Below are positions 38,154 to 46,749 of a stretch of DNA of 64,000 nt, piece by piece. The DNA lies in assembly GCF_011305995.1 (NCBI RefSeq), contig NZ_CP049910.1, positions 4,092,001 to 4,156,000 on the forward strand, in the 5' to 3' direction. Origin of the DNA: Diaphorobacter sp. HDW4A (GTDB lineage Bacteria > Pseudomonadota > Gammaproteobacteria > Burkholderiales > Burkholderiaceae_C). How positions within the stretch are numbered: the stretch's first letter is position 1; each line of letters starts with the position of its first letter. The translations under genes and the position numbers were made by a program. Under the pieces are notes generated by a model. That model searched no databases. It saw nothing but the letters and a program-made list of their open reading frames with translations, and was not told where the DNA came from.

Positions 38154-39050
38154 TCAACCGGGAAGCTGATCTGTAGGGTATTTCCAGAAGTCTCTCAATA
38201 AATAGCTGGTCGGCAGATCCAGCGAACGCTGCATCGGCGGAATCGGTTTGGTGAACCATTTGTCATATAGGGCGTTGATTTCGCCGCTCTTGATCATCCG
38301 GCGCATTTCGTCATCCACCAGTTTCTTGAACGCCAGATCGTCCTTGGGCAGCATGATGGCCAGCGGCTCCGTCGTCAAAAAACGGCCTACGAGCTTCACC
38401 GCCTTGGGATCCGTGCTGCTTGCGGCCAAGCCTGCGAGCAGCACATCGTCCATCACGAAGGCGTCCGCTTGGCCTTTTTGCACCATCTCGAACGCCGCTG
38501 CATGATCTGGTGCAGTCAAGATGGTCATTTGCAAGTACCGTGCCCGGTTGAGTTGCTCCAACGCCGCAAGTGGCGTAGTGCCTTTGGTGGAGACGACATT
38601 CTTCTTGGCCAGATCGTCGACCGAGTCGATCTTGCTGTCAGCCGCCACCAGAATGCGCGCGCCGGTGATGAAGTGGGCCATCGTGAAGCTCACGTCTTTG
38701 CGGCGCGTGGCGTTGTTGGTGGTCGATCCGCACTCCAGATCCGCCTTGCCAGACTTGACCATCTCCACGCGATTGGCGGGAGTCACCTGCATCAACTGCA
38801 CTGGCATGTCCTTCGCCCCAGTCTGCTTGCGCACCTGCTCGGCGATGCGCAGGCACAGCTCCAGTGCATAGCCCACGGGCTTGCCTTCCTGCACATAAGA
38901 GAAAGGGATCGAGGCCTCGCGGTGGGCAATCACCAACGGAGCGCCCTTGGCGATGCGGTCCAGCACACCTTCGGCCTGCGCGGTGATCGAAGTGGAAAGC
39001 GCAAAAAGAACACCCAGGCATGCAAATGCCCGGCGGAGAGTGATTCTCAT
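38154..39050 (-). CDS. Orphan amino-acid ABC substrate-binding protein, GltI paralogue
   Basis: 298 residues with a signal peptide (hydrophobic run to ALSTSITAQA). It shares the GltI layout, including ECGSTTNNATRRKDVSF, FVMDDVLLAGL and KWFTKPIPPMQRS, but diverges elsewhere. No permease or ATPase genes accompany it. It lies just upstream of gltI on the same strand, so it may feed the GltJKL permease with a second ligand such as another dicarboxylic amino acid. The start is at 39048-39050 (MRITLRRAF); the frame is open upstream. Confidence 0.87.
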   Translation of the reverse strand: MRITLRRAFACLGVLFALSTSITAQAEGVLDRIAKGAPLVIAHREASIPFSYVQEGKPVGYALELCLRIAEQVRKQTGAKDMPVQLMQVTPANRVEMVKSGKADLECGSTTNNATRRKDVSFTMAHFITGARILVAADSKIDSVDDLAKKNVVSTKGTTPLAALEQLNRARYLQMTILTAPDHAAAFEMVQKGQADAFVMDDVLLAGLAASSTDPKAVKLVGRFLTTEPLAIMLPKDDLAFKKLVDDEMRRMIKSGEINALYDKWFTKPIPPMQRSLDLPTSYLLRDFWKYPTDQLPG

Positions 39051-39281
39051 GATCTGTCTGCGCTCCTTGATTGCGAGAACGGGGCAGTGCATGGGCCTTC
39101 GAGCGGGGTATTGCTCACACGGCGGAAACACAGACTGCCCAACGAAGACAAGCAGTCGTTGTGTGACTGATGTCAAAATTTTTCAGCGAATGTATCGATC
39201 TGAATCGTTGAGCGCCAATGCTAATTGCTGCTGCAAACTATGCAATCAAATCATGGAATGTCCACATTGACGCGTGCACAT

Positions 39282-40226
39282 TCAATCTTCGACATGCGCA
39301 ACGTCCGTTTGTGACTGTAGATAGGTCCAAAGCGACTGAGCGAGCGTGTTTCCTACGTCCTTCGCGTTCGGTTTTTCCCGATACGCGCGCACTTCCATGG
39401 CCACCTGCAGATGGGCTGCGTCGGCCGGCGCAGCACTTACCAGCTTGCCCGCACGCAGTTCCTTTTTCACCGCGCTGTGCGGCAGAAACGCCACACCATG
39501 GCCCTCCAGGGCCATGGCCTTCAGGCCTTCGGCCATGTCGGTTTCATACACGCGGTCCAGATGGATGGTGGTAGCGGCTTCCTTCAAGATCAGATCGGTC
39601 ACGCGGCTCAGGTAGGCGCCCGGCGCGTAGCCCAGGTACGGCAGCGGGTGCCCTGGCTTGCCCGGCAGGCAGAACAACGGCTTGCCATCGGCGTCGGGCT
39701 TGCAATATGGCGCGAGATTTTCCTGACCGAGGCTCACCATCTCGTAACGATCAGCGTCAAGCTGAATCGGCTGCGATGGATGAAAGTAGGCGATCAGCAC
39801 ATCGCTGCCGCCTTCAACCAGACGCATCACCGCGTCATGCACGTTGAGCGCGAGCAGCCGCGTCTTCAGTGGCCCGAACTCTGTGCGCAGCTTGGTCAGC
39901 CACGCAGGGAAGAACGTGAAAGCCAGCGTGTGAGGCACTGCGAACACGATCATGTCCTTGCCGGTGGATGTATGTGCACGCAGCATGGCCCGGGTGTTCT
40001 GCAGCGCCTGCAGCATCTCGAGCGCTTGGTCGTAAAGCGTCTTGCCTGCACTGGTCAGCCGCGTCGGATACGAGCTGCGATCCACCAGATCGGTGCCCGC
40101 CCAGGCTTCCAATGCCTGAATGCGGCGCGAAAACGCGGGTTGCGTCACATGGCGCAGTTGTGCCGAACGGCTGAAGCTGCGGGTTTCTGCGAGGCTGACA
40201 AAGTCCTCAAGCCACTTGGTTTCCAT
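39282..40226 (-). CDS. LysR-type transcriptional regulator (HypT-like)
   Basis: LTTR of about 314 residues. The N-terminal helix-turn-helix reads WLEDFVSLAETRSFSRSAQLRHVTQPAFSRRIQALE, and the periplasmic-binding-like effector domain follows. The N-terminal pattern, with METKW and the DLVDRSSYPTRLT segment, resembles the HypT/YjiE subgroup. ATG at 40226; an upstream in-frame ATG at 40235 adds three residues. It is divergent from the TRAP transporter operon with a 142-bp gap, which makes it the probable local regulator. The effector is unknown. Confidence 0.86.
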   Translation of the reverse strand: METKWLEDFVSLAETRSFSRSAQLRHVTQPAFSRRIQALEAWAGTDLVDRSSYPTRLTSAGKTLYDQALEMLQALQNTRAMLRAHTSTGKDMIVFAVPHTLAFTFFPAWLTKLRTEFGPLKTRLLALNVHDAVMRLVEGGSDVLIAYFHPSQPIQLDADRYEMVSLGQENLAPYCKPDADGKPLFCLPGKPGHPLPYLGYAPGAYLSRVTDLILKEAATTIHLDRVYETDMAEGLKAMALEGHGVAFLPHSAVKKELRAGKLVSAAPADAAHLQVAMEVRAYREKPNAKDVGNTLAQSLWTYLQSQTDVAHVED

Positions 40227-40368
40227 GACGGGCATTATCCGCGTCCGCCCAGCTGCAAAGGTCTTCCGCGCTCGCGAGCTGGCAATCTTCGATGGTGCAA
40301 TGCAGCAATTTTTTTGTCATCGAACTCGGGGAACACCCCGACATTCCCCCGAGAGCTTAGGGGGCAAA

Positions 40369-41076
40369 ATGAAATTCACTCGGGCGCATGACGCTGCCTC
40401 TCTCATGCACCACATGGTCGGGCAAGGCGTTGGCATCCATCCGTTCGTTGAATCTTTGCTCCCGCCGTTTCAGATGTCCTCCAAACCTCCCTCCGAGTCG
40501 GATCCACAGGCCGCTTCGGACACCGCACTCTCCTCCTCCCCATCCTCCCCCGACGAACCCCGGTCCCTTTGCATCGAAGACTGGCTCACTGTCATCGTGA
40601 TGGCGGCCCTCGCCCTGATCACCTTTGCCAATGTGATCGTGCGCTACTTCACCAGTTCGTCGTTCGCGTGGACCGAAGAGATCTCGGTGTTCCTCATGAT
40701 CGTGCTCGCGCTCGTGGCGGGCTCGGCTGCCGTCGCGCGTGACCGCCATATCCGCATCGAGTTCTTCTCGGAGAGCGGCTCGGCCCACCGCCGCCGCAAG
40801 CTCGCACAGCTCGGCGCGGTGCTGGTTGCTGTGCTGTTCACGTTGATCGCCGTGCTCAGCATCCGCACGCTCTGGGACGACTACCGTTTCGAGGAAACCT
40901 CGCCGGGCATTGGCGTACCGGTCTGGTGGTACACGATGTGGCTGCCGATTCTGTCCATCGCCATTGCGCTGCGCGCTGTTGGACTGTTCATCCGCCGCTC
41001 GCGCCAGTCGGACCTGGAATACCTCACCGACACGACAGAGTCCGGTGACGCCCCGGCAGGAGGCCAACAGCCATGA
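40369..41076 (+). CDS. TRAP transporter small permease (DctQ type)
   Basis: 235-residue membrane protein. A long Ser/Pro-rich N-terminal tail precedes four helices. The DctQ signatures ITFANVIVRYF and FAWTEEISVFLMIVLALVAGSA are clear. The ATG at 40369 has a strong AGGGGG ribosome site; an internal ATG at 40474 would give the more usual 200 residues. It is coupled to the large permease by a 4-base overlap. The transporter imports a carboxylate by sodium or proton symport; the substrate is not evident. Confidence 0.9.
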   Translation: MKFTRAHDAASLMHHMVGQGVGIHPFVESLLPPFQMSSKPPSESDPQAASDTALSSSPSSPDEPRSLCIEDWLTVIVMAALALITFANVIVRYFTSSSFAWTEEISVFLMIVLALVAGSAAVARDRHIRIEFFSESGSAHRRRKLAQLGAVLVAVLFTLIAVLSIRTLWDDYRFEETSPGIGVPVWWYTMWLPILSIAIALRAVGLFIRRSRQSDLEYLTDTTESGDAPAGGQQP

Positions 41077-42371
41077 TTGCCACCCTGCTGTTTGTTGCCT
41101 TCATCGTGCTGATGCTGGTGGGCGTGCCCATCGGCGCGGCCTTGGGTCTCGCGGGTGCGGCCGCGATTGCGCTCGCGAATCAAGAGACTCAGTGGTTCGG
41201 CCTGCTCGCTGTGCCGCAGAACTTCTATGCAGGTCTGGGCAAATATCCGCTGCTGGCGATTCCGATGTTCGTGCTCGTCGGCTCGATCTTCGACCGCTCC
41301 GGCGTCGCTCTGCGGCTGGTGAATTTCGCAGTGGCCATCGTCGGACGCGGGCCGGGCATGCTGCCGCTGGTGGCCATTTCGGTGGCAATGTTTCTGGGTG
41401 GCATCTCGGGCTCGGGCCCGGCGAACGCCGCCGCCGTTGGCGCAGTGATGATCGCTGCGATGAACCGTGCCGGTTATCCCGCGAGCTTCTCGGCCTCGGT
41501 CGTGGGCGCTGCGGCGGCCACCGACATTCTGATTCCGCCCTCGGTCGCATTCATCATCTACTCGGTGCTTGTGCCCGGCGCCTCGGTGCCCGCGCTGTTC
41601 GCCGCAGGCATGGTGCCCGGCGTGCTTGCAGGCATTGCGCTGATCTTCCCCGCCGTGTGGATGGCGCGCAAACACAAAATGGGCCACCTCGAATCATCGC
41701 TGCCGCGCCCGGCATTCTGGAAGAGCCTGCGCGAGGCCTCATGGGGCCTTGCCGCGCCAGTGGTGATTCTGGGTGGCATGCGCGCGGGCTGGTTCACACC
41801 GACCGAAGCGGCCGTGGTCGCCGTGTTCTACGGACTGTTCGTCGGCATGGTCATCTACCGCACGATCAAGGTGCGCGATCTGTTCATCATCCTGCGGGAA
41901 GCGGGCGAGCTCTCCGCCGTGATCCTGCTCGTGGTCTCGCTCGCGGGCATCTTCGCCTTCTCGCTCTCGACGCTCGGCGTGATCGATCCGGTTGCCAATG
42001 CCATCGTGCACTCGGGCCTCGGCGAGTACGGCGTGCTGGCCCTGCTGATTCTGTTGCTCATCACCGTCGGCATGTTCCTCGACGGCGTGTCGATCTTCCT
42101 GATCTTCGTGCCGCTGCTGCTGCCCGTGATGAACCACTACAACTGGGACCCTGTATGGTTCGGGGTGATCCTGACGCTCAAGGTTGCGCTCGGCCAGTTC
42201 ACACCTCCGCTTGCCGTGAACCTGATGGTGTCGTGCCGCATCGCCAATGTGCGCATGGAGTCGACCGTGCGCTGGGTCGGGCCCATGCTGCTGGCCATGT
42301 TCCTGGTGATGATCGCGGTGATCGCGTTCCCGCAACTGGCGCTGTGGCTGCCCAAATATCTGGGTTACTGA
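41073..42371 (+). CDS. TRAP transporter large permease (DctM type)
   Basis: 432-residue protein of about twelve helices in the IT/DctM superfamily. Conserved features are GLGKYPLLAIPMFVLVGSIFDRSG, MFLGGISGSGPANAAAVGAVM and AAATDILIPPSVAFIIYS. It forms the translocation path with the small permease. The start codon overlaps the preceding stop (ATGA). The binding-protein gene follows after 61 bp. Confidence 0.95.
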   Translation: MIATLLFVAFIVLMLVGVPIGAALGLAGAAAIALANQETQWFGLLAVPQNFYAGLGKYPLLAIPMFVLVGSIFDRSGVALRLVNFAVAIVGRGPGMLPLVAISVAMFLGGISGSGPANAAAVGAVMIAAMNRAGYPASFSASVVGAAAATDILIPPSVAFIIYSVLVPGASVPALFAAGMVPGVLAGIALIFPAVWMARKHKMGHLESSLPRPAFWKSLREASWGLAAPVVILGGMRAGWFTPTEAAVVAVFYGLFVGMVIYRTIKVRDLFIILREAGELSAVILLVVSLAGIFAFSLSTLGVIDPVANAIVHSGLGEYGVLALLILLLITVGMFLDGVSIFLIFVPLLLPVMNHYNWDPVWFGVILTLKVALGQFTPPLAVNLMVSCRIANVRMESTVRWVGPMLLAMFLVMIAVIAFPQLALWLPKYLGY

Positions 42372-42432
42372 ACGAGTTGTTGATCGAATTTCCAAACGGT
42401 TTTTTCTGCCCATCCAACGAGGAGACAAACGC

Positions 42433-43473
42433 ATGAAGCTTCGCACTTTCCTGACCGCCACGGCCGCAGCCGCCGCAGCGCTGGCACTCTCGCCTTCCGT
42501 GGCGCTCGCGCAGCAAAACTACAAGAGCGAGTACCGCCTGTCGCTGGTGCTCGGCCCGCCATCGCCCTGGGGCATGGCCGGCCAGATCTGGGCCGACCTC
42601 GTGAAGGAACGCACCAAGGGCCGCATCAACATCAAGCTCTACCCCGGCGTCTCGCTGATCCAAGGCGACCAAACGCGTGAATTCAGCGCGCTGCGTCAGG
42701 GCGTGATCGACATGGCTGTTGGCTCGACCATCAACTGGTCGCCGCAGGTGAAGTCGCTGAATCTGTTCTCGCTGCCATTTCTGATGCCCGACTACGCTGC
42801 CGTCGATGCGCTCACGCAGGGCGAGGTCGGCCAGGAAGTCTTCAAGACGCTTGAAAAATCCGGCGTGATGCCGCTCGCCTGGGGCGAGAACGGCTACCGC
42901 GAGCTGACCAACTCCAAGCATGCCATCAGCAAACCCGAAGACCTCAAGGGCATGAAGATCCGCGTCGTCGGCTCGCCGATCTTCACCGACATGTTCACCG
43001 CCATGGGCGCCAATCCCACGCAGATGAGTTGGGCCGACGCGCAGCCCGCGCTCTCCAGCGGCGCGGTCGATGGGCAGGAAAATCCGCTCTTCATGTTCAC
43101 GATCCTGAAGCTGCACACTGTTGGCCAGAAGTTCGTGACGACCTGGGGGTACATGGCCGATCCGTTGGTATTCGTGGTCAACAAGGACATCTGGGCAAGC
43201 TGGAGCAAGGCCGATCAGGACATCGTGCGCCAGGCCGCCATCGATGCAGGCAAGCAGGAAATCGGCATCGCCCGCAAGGGTTTGGTCGAGCCCGGCAAGC
43301 CACTGCTGAAAGACATCGCGGGCATGGGCGTGACGGTCACGCAGCTCACGCCCGAGCAACGCGCCGCGTTCGTGAAGGTCACCCGCCCGGTCTATGAGAA
43401 GTGGAAGCCGACCATCGGTACCAACCTCGTGGACATGGCGGAAAAGGCCATCGCCGCACGTCCTAAGCCCTGA
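42433..43473 (+). CDS. TRAP transporter substrate-binding protein (DctP type)
   Basis: 346 residues with an Ala-rich signal peptide cleaved around ALAQQ. The DctP fold is evident from LGPPSPWGMAGQIWADLVKERTKGRI, the conserved Arg in KGMKIRVVGSPI and the QMSWADAQPALSSGAVDGQENP segment. It supplies substrate to the DctQM-type permease. A strong terminator follows. Its location before a thiamine-diphosphate dehydrogenase suggests a 2-oxo acid or hydroxy-ketone type ligand, as an inference only. Confidence 0.93.
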   Translation: MKLRTFLTATAAAAAALALSPSVALAQQNYKSEYRLSLVLGPPSPWGMAGQIWADLVKERTKGRINIKLYPGVSLIQGDQTREFSALRQGVIDMAVGSTINWSPQVKSLNLFSLPFLMPDYAAVDALTQGEVGQEVFKTLEKSGVMPLAWGENGYRELTNSKHAISKPEDLKGMKIRVVGSPIFTDMFTAMGANPTQMSWADAQPALSSGAVDGQENPLFMFTILKLHTVGQKFVTTWGYMADPLVFVVNKDIWASWSKADQDIVRQAAIDAGKQEIGIARKGLVEPGKPLLKDIAGMGVTVTQLTPEQRAAFVKVTRPVYEKWKPTIGTNLVDMAEKAIAARPKP

Positions 43474-43510
43474 CACCGGAATCGCCGGGGCGCCCGTCCT
43501 TATCGAAAAC

Positions 43511-43546
43511 CGCGCATCACAGCAGCACTGGATGCGCGTTTTTTTT
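43511..43546 (+). terminator. Terminator after the TRAP operon
   Basis: CGCGCATC (43511-43518) and GATGCGCG (43531-43538) form an 8-bp stem followed by eight T residues. It lies 38 bp after the binding-protein stop and 25 bp before the E1 alpha start, so the dehydrogenase needs read-through or its own promoter. Confidence 0.88.
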
Positions 43547-43570
43547 CGAGTCCACGTTTTTCAACACGTC

Positions 43571-44578
43571 ATGACCGACCTGCTCTCTCTCTACCGCACC
43601 ATGGTGCGCATCCGTGCCTTTGAAGACGCCGCCGAAGCCGCAAGCCAAGGCGGCGTCACCTGGGGCGGTGCCGCAACCGACAAGGCCGCCGAAGTGCGCG
43701 TCAAAGGCCCCCTGCATCTGTCCACCGGACAGGAGGCCGTCGCCACCGGCGTCTGCGCCCATCTCACGCCCGAAGACCTGCTCACCTCCACCCACCGCGG
43801 CCACGGCCACACGCTGGCCAAGGGTGCGGACGCAACCAAGATGATGTGTGAGCTCTTCGGCCGCGCAACCGGCTACAACGGCGGCAAGGGTGGCTCCATG
43901 CACATCGCCGATTTTTCGGTGGGCATGCTGGGTGCGAACGGCGTGGTGACCGCCGGGCTGCCGATTGCCGTGGGCGCGGCGCACGCGCTCAAGATCCGCA
44001 AGACAGGCGCCATTGCCGTGAGTTTTTTCGGCGATGGCGCGATCAATCGCGGCCCGTTTCTCGAAGCGCTGAACTGGGCACAGGTCTACCAGTTACCCGT
44101 GCTCTTCGTCTGCGAGGACAACCAGATTTCTGCCACCACCCAATCCGCGCCGATGACCGCAGGCAGCAACGCCGCAAGCGCGCGAGCCGAGTCCATGGGC
44201 ATCGGTGCAACGCGTGTGGATGGCAACGACGTTGAGGCCGTGAGCGCCGCCGCTGAAACACTGATCACGCAAATCCGCGCAGGCTCGGGCCCAAGGCTGC
44301 TGCATGCGATCACGTATCGCCAAAAAGGCCATGTGTCGGTTGACCCGGCCACTTACCGCGACCCAGCTGAGGTGGCCGCGGCACTTAGAAATGATCCCAT
44401 CGCACGTGCCCGCGCACTGCTGATGCAGCGCGGTCTGGGCGATCAGGCCGCACACATCGAGACTGAAGCGAAGGCCGAGATCGACGCAGCGCTCGCCACT
44501 GCCAGCGCCGCCCCATGGCCCGACAGATCGGCCGCCTACACTGACATCATGACCACCGGCAAAGGAGTCTTTGCATGA
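43571..44578 (+). CDS. Thiamine-diphosphate dehydrogenase E1 alpha subunit (AcoA/PdhA-like)
   Basis: 335 residues, the usual size for acetoin or branched-chain/pyruvate dehydrogenase E1 alpha. The thiamine-diphosphate motif runs from GDGAINRG to CEDN. Other marks are HLSTGQEAVATGV, STHRGHGH and GGKGGSMHI. The ATG at 43571 fits homologue length; the open frame extends upstream into the TRAP gene. The stop overlaps the beta-subunit start (ATGA). The substrate (acetoin, pyruvate or another 2-oxo acid) cannot be fixed from sequence. Confidence 0.9.
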   Translation: MTDLLSLYRTMVRIRAFEDAAEAASQGGVTWGGAATDKAAEVRVKGPLHLSTGQEAVATGVCAHLTPEDLLTSTHRGHGHTLAKGADATKMMCELFGRATGYNGGKGGSMHIADFSVGMLGANGVVTAGLPIAVGAAHALKIRKTGAIAVSFFGDGAINRGPFLEALNWAQVYQLPVLFVCEDNQISATTQSAPMTAGSNAASARAESMGIGATRVDGNDVEAVSAAAETLITQIRAGSGPRLLHAITYRQKGHVSVDPATYRDPAEVAAALRNDPIARARALLMQRGLGDQAAHIETEAKAEIDAALATASAAPWPDRSAAYTDIMTTGKGVFA

Positions 44579-45110
44579 CCGACTTTGCAACATCCACACC
44601 AACCCAGCCCAGCGTGACCACGATGAGCTACGCGCAGGCTGCAGCGACGGCACTGGAGGAGGCAATGCGCGCCGACCAGCACGTGGTCGCAATGGGCGAG
44701 GACCTCGGGCGCGGCGGCGTGTTCGGCCAGTACCGCACGGCGGGCGGCAAAAATCTGGTCGATGTGTTCGGCTGTGAGCGCGTGATCGACACGCCTATTT
44801 CCGAGGCCACCATCATGGGCGCTGGCGTAGGCATGGCGCTCGCGGGGCTGCGCCCTGTCGTCGAAATGCGCGTGGCCGACTTCGCGCTCTGCGCCATCGA
44901 CGAGTTGGTGAATCAGGCCGCGAAGAACCGCTACATGTTCGGCGGACAGGGCCGCGTGCCGCTGGTGGCGCGCTTACCCATCGGCATCTGGACGGCCTCT
45001 GCCGCGCAGCACTCGCAGTCGTTTGAAGCATGGTTTGCGCATGTGCCGGGGCTGGTGGTGGTCGCGCCGTCGACACCTCAGGACAACTACGGCCTGCTGC
45101 TGAACAGGAG
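44575..45110 (+). pseudogene. Thiamine-diphosphate dehydrogenase E1 beta subunit, interrupted by the prophage
   Basis: Transketolase-like pyrimidine-binding domain with SYAQAAATALEEAM, GEDLGRGGVFGQYR, TPISEATIMGAGVGMALAGLRPV and the PSTPQDNYGLLL stretch. E1 beta proteins are about 325-340 residues. Here the recognisable sequence ends near residue 177, and the frame then runs a few codons into phage DNA to a stop at 45141. The C-terminal transketolase domain is missing from this side of the insertion. It should reappear beyond the prophage's far end, outside the window. The E1 heterotetramer cannot form from this allele. Confidence 0.88.
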
Positions 45111-45142
45111 TGAGATAAACCACAGGCCTCAGGTGAGATAAA
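45110..45142. repeat. Terminal direct repeats, candidate transposase-binding sites at the phage end
   Basis: GTGAGATAAA occurs twice, at 45110-45119 and 45133-45142, exactly 23 bp apart, at the edge of the recognisable host gene. Further in are CGAAAC-type repeats (45145-45150 and 45175-45180). Mu-family ends begin with TG and carry tandem transposase sites about 22 bp apart. TG at 45111 is therefore my best guess for the terminus. Confidence 0.5.
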
Positions 45143-45241
45143 TCCGAAACTTAGTGGAACCGTCCGAACAATATCGAAACGTATTCTGCAACTCCCTTTC
45201 CTGTGGTGAAAGTACTCGGGCCGCTGGCAATTTGGAGCATT

Positions 45242-45544
45242 TCAGAACGGGATTTCAGGTTCACTCACCATCATCAGTTGCGCCATGGGACGATCACAGA
45301 TCACCTTCCCGCTGATGCTGACGTGGGTGGGAACACGAATTGTAGTTGCAGCGGTCATGATCTCGAAGACTGCGAAGCGTCTACCAGGGTGAGCTGCGGC
45401 GAGGCGTAGCGCCTCCGCTTCAGCCACCTCGCGGTTTGGGTGCAAGACGGTCGGTTGGTTGCTCGGCTCGATTCGGCGACAACCTTTGAACGGTAGCCAG
45501 TACTCCGCGCAAGCAATATCCAAAATAAGGCAGGGATTGCTCAT
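45242..45544 (-). CDS. Phage hypothetical protein, last late gene
   Basis: 100-residue protein with no recognised domain. It begins MSNPCLILDIACAEYW and has an amphipathic EVAEAEALRLAAAHPG helix. It lies 9 bp after gpG in the leftward late operon and ends about 130 bp from the phage boundary. Similar-sized genes of unknown function follow gpG in some Mu-like phages. It is probably genuine because of spacing and direction, but function is unknown. Confidence 0.6.
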   Translation of the reverse strand: MSNPCLILDIACAEYWLPFKGCRRIEPSNQPTVLHPNREVAEAEALRLAAAHPGRRFAVFEIMTAATTIRVPTHVSISGKVICDRPMAQLMMVSEPEIPF

Positions 45545-45553
45545 GGTTGGTCC

Positions 45554-46051
45554 TCACATTTGTCGCTGCATCCACTCCAGCGTTCGCTCCACGATCTCGT
45601 TGCGGTCTTCGTCCGATAGTCCCAGATATGGGCGGGCCGGAATGGTCACCGACTTGGCCACGTGACCGTTGAAGCGTAGAAACTTCCCTTTCGTCGGTGT
45701 GATCGTGGCACCGAACTGGTGGACGGCCGAGTAAATCAGGTTGCTGCCGATCTCGACCGACTTGCCGTTTACCACCTGACTCACCAGCTGGCCACGGAGG
45801 AATCCGCGTAGCGTCAGGACTCGGTTCTTGTTCTGGCTCTTCTCTTTTTTGTACCAGGGTTGCAGTGCTGCCCATGCTGTGCCATCGGGTGCGGTCTGAC
45901 TTTTGAACCGTTCGCGGGTAGTGCGCAGCCCATACTCACCCAGCTCCGCCAGCAGCGATGCGGGCCGCTCGATGGATCCAAGCAGGCCGCGCAGGCTGGC
46001 TGTGGCGGTGGTGGCGTCGAAATCGACATAAAAGCGTGCTCCGGCCATCAT
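45554..46051 (-). CDS. Phage virion morphogenesis protein (Mu gpG-like)
   Basis: 165 residues matching the phage_tail_S/virion morphogenesis family: LLAELGEYGLRTTRERFKSQ, APDGTAWAAL, HQFGATI and IPARPYLGLSDED near the end are its usual landmarks. In Mu gpG acts in head assembly and tail attachment. The start codon overlaps the MuF stop, and two tandem ATGs are available (46051 and 46048). Confidence 0.85.
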   Translation of the reverse strand: MMAGARFYVDFDATTATASLRGLLGSIERPASLLAELGEYGLRTTRERFKSQTAPDGTAWAALQPWYKKEKSQNKNRVLTLRGFLRGQLVSQVVNGKSVEIGSNLIYSAVHQFGATITPTKGKFLRFNGHVAKSVTIPARPYLGLSDEDRNEIVERTLEWMQRQM

Positions 46052-46749
46052 TGCCCTCCGGATTTGTATGCGCGCCAGCTGTCGCTGCCAGGTGCGTATT
46101 CGAATCCCGGATCAATGCCACTCGGAACGCGCACGACTCGCGGTCCAGTGGGACTGTTCTTGCCTATCTCGCGATCCACCCACTCGACCTTCGGGGCTTC
46201 GTCGGGCCCGGATTTGCCCAATTGCTTCAGGTCTCGTGGCCAAAGGCCGATCACCTTGCACTGACATCCCCAGCCATTGGGCGGATAGTGGGTGCGCCAC
46301 CACGGATCGTCACGTGCCAGCACCTTCCCGTCCCACATTACATGCTGGTGGCGTGGGTTTTCCACCCAATCACTGTGTTCGTAGCGCCAAAAAGGAGCCG
46401 CCTGCAGCTGATCCCAGCGACCAGCGGCATAGCTGGTGTTCAGATTCGTCTCGTAGATCACACGGGTTCGCCAGTCGCGCCCGCCGTTGTAGTCCCAACC
46501 GTATTTGGCGACGATGTTGTCAAAACTCTGGCGGAACGTCTCGAGCGTCGCGCCTTCCACGATGGCTTGAGTCACGGCTTCGCGAAAGTCTGCAACCATT
46601 GCGTCCAAGTTTGCACCGGCCACAGTGAACGCCCATTCGTGCTCGGCCGCGTAGATGTCCGTCCAGGCCTCGGTAGGCACATTGAGCTTGCGCCGAAAGA
46701 AATCGATCATTTCCTTGAACGGCAGACTGCCATACGCCGCATCAGCCAT
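46048..46749 (-). CDS. Phage head morphogenesis protein (MuF/SPP1 gp7-like)
   Basis: 233-residue minor head protein. The hallmark MuF segment is visible: RVIYETNLNTSYAAGR, YEHSDWVENPRHQHVMWDGKV, and HYPPNGWGCQCKVIGL with paired Cys residues. These proteins sit at the portal and may be ejected with DNA. The gene overlaps portal (8 bp) and gpG (4 bp), consistent with a single head operon. Confidence 0.92.
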   Translation of the reverse strand: MADAAYGSLPFKEMIDFFRRKLNVPTEAWTDIYAAEHEWAFTVAGANLDAMVADFREAVTQAIVEGATLETFRQSFDNIVAKYGWDYNGGRDWRTRVIYETNLNTSYAAGRWDQLQAAPFWRYEHSDWVENPRHQHVMWDGKVLARDDPWWRTHYPPNGWGCQCKVIGLWPRDLKQLGKSGPDEAPKVEWVDREIGKNSPTGPRVVRVPSGIDPGFEYAPGSDSWRAYKSGGQ

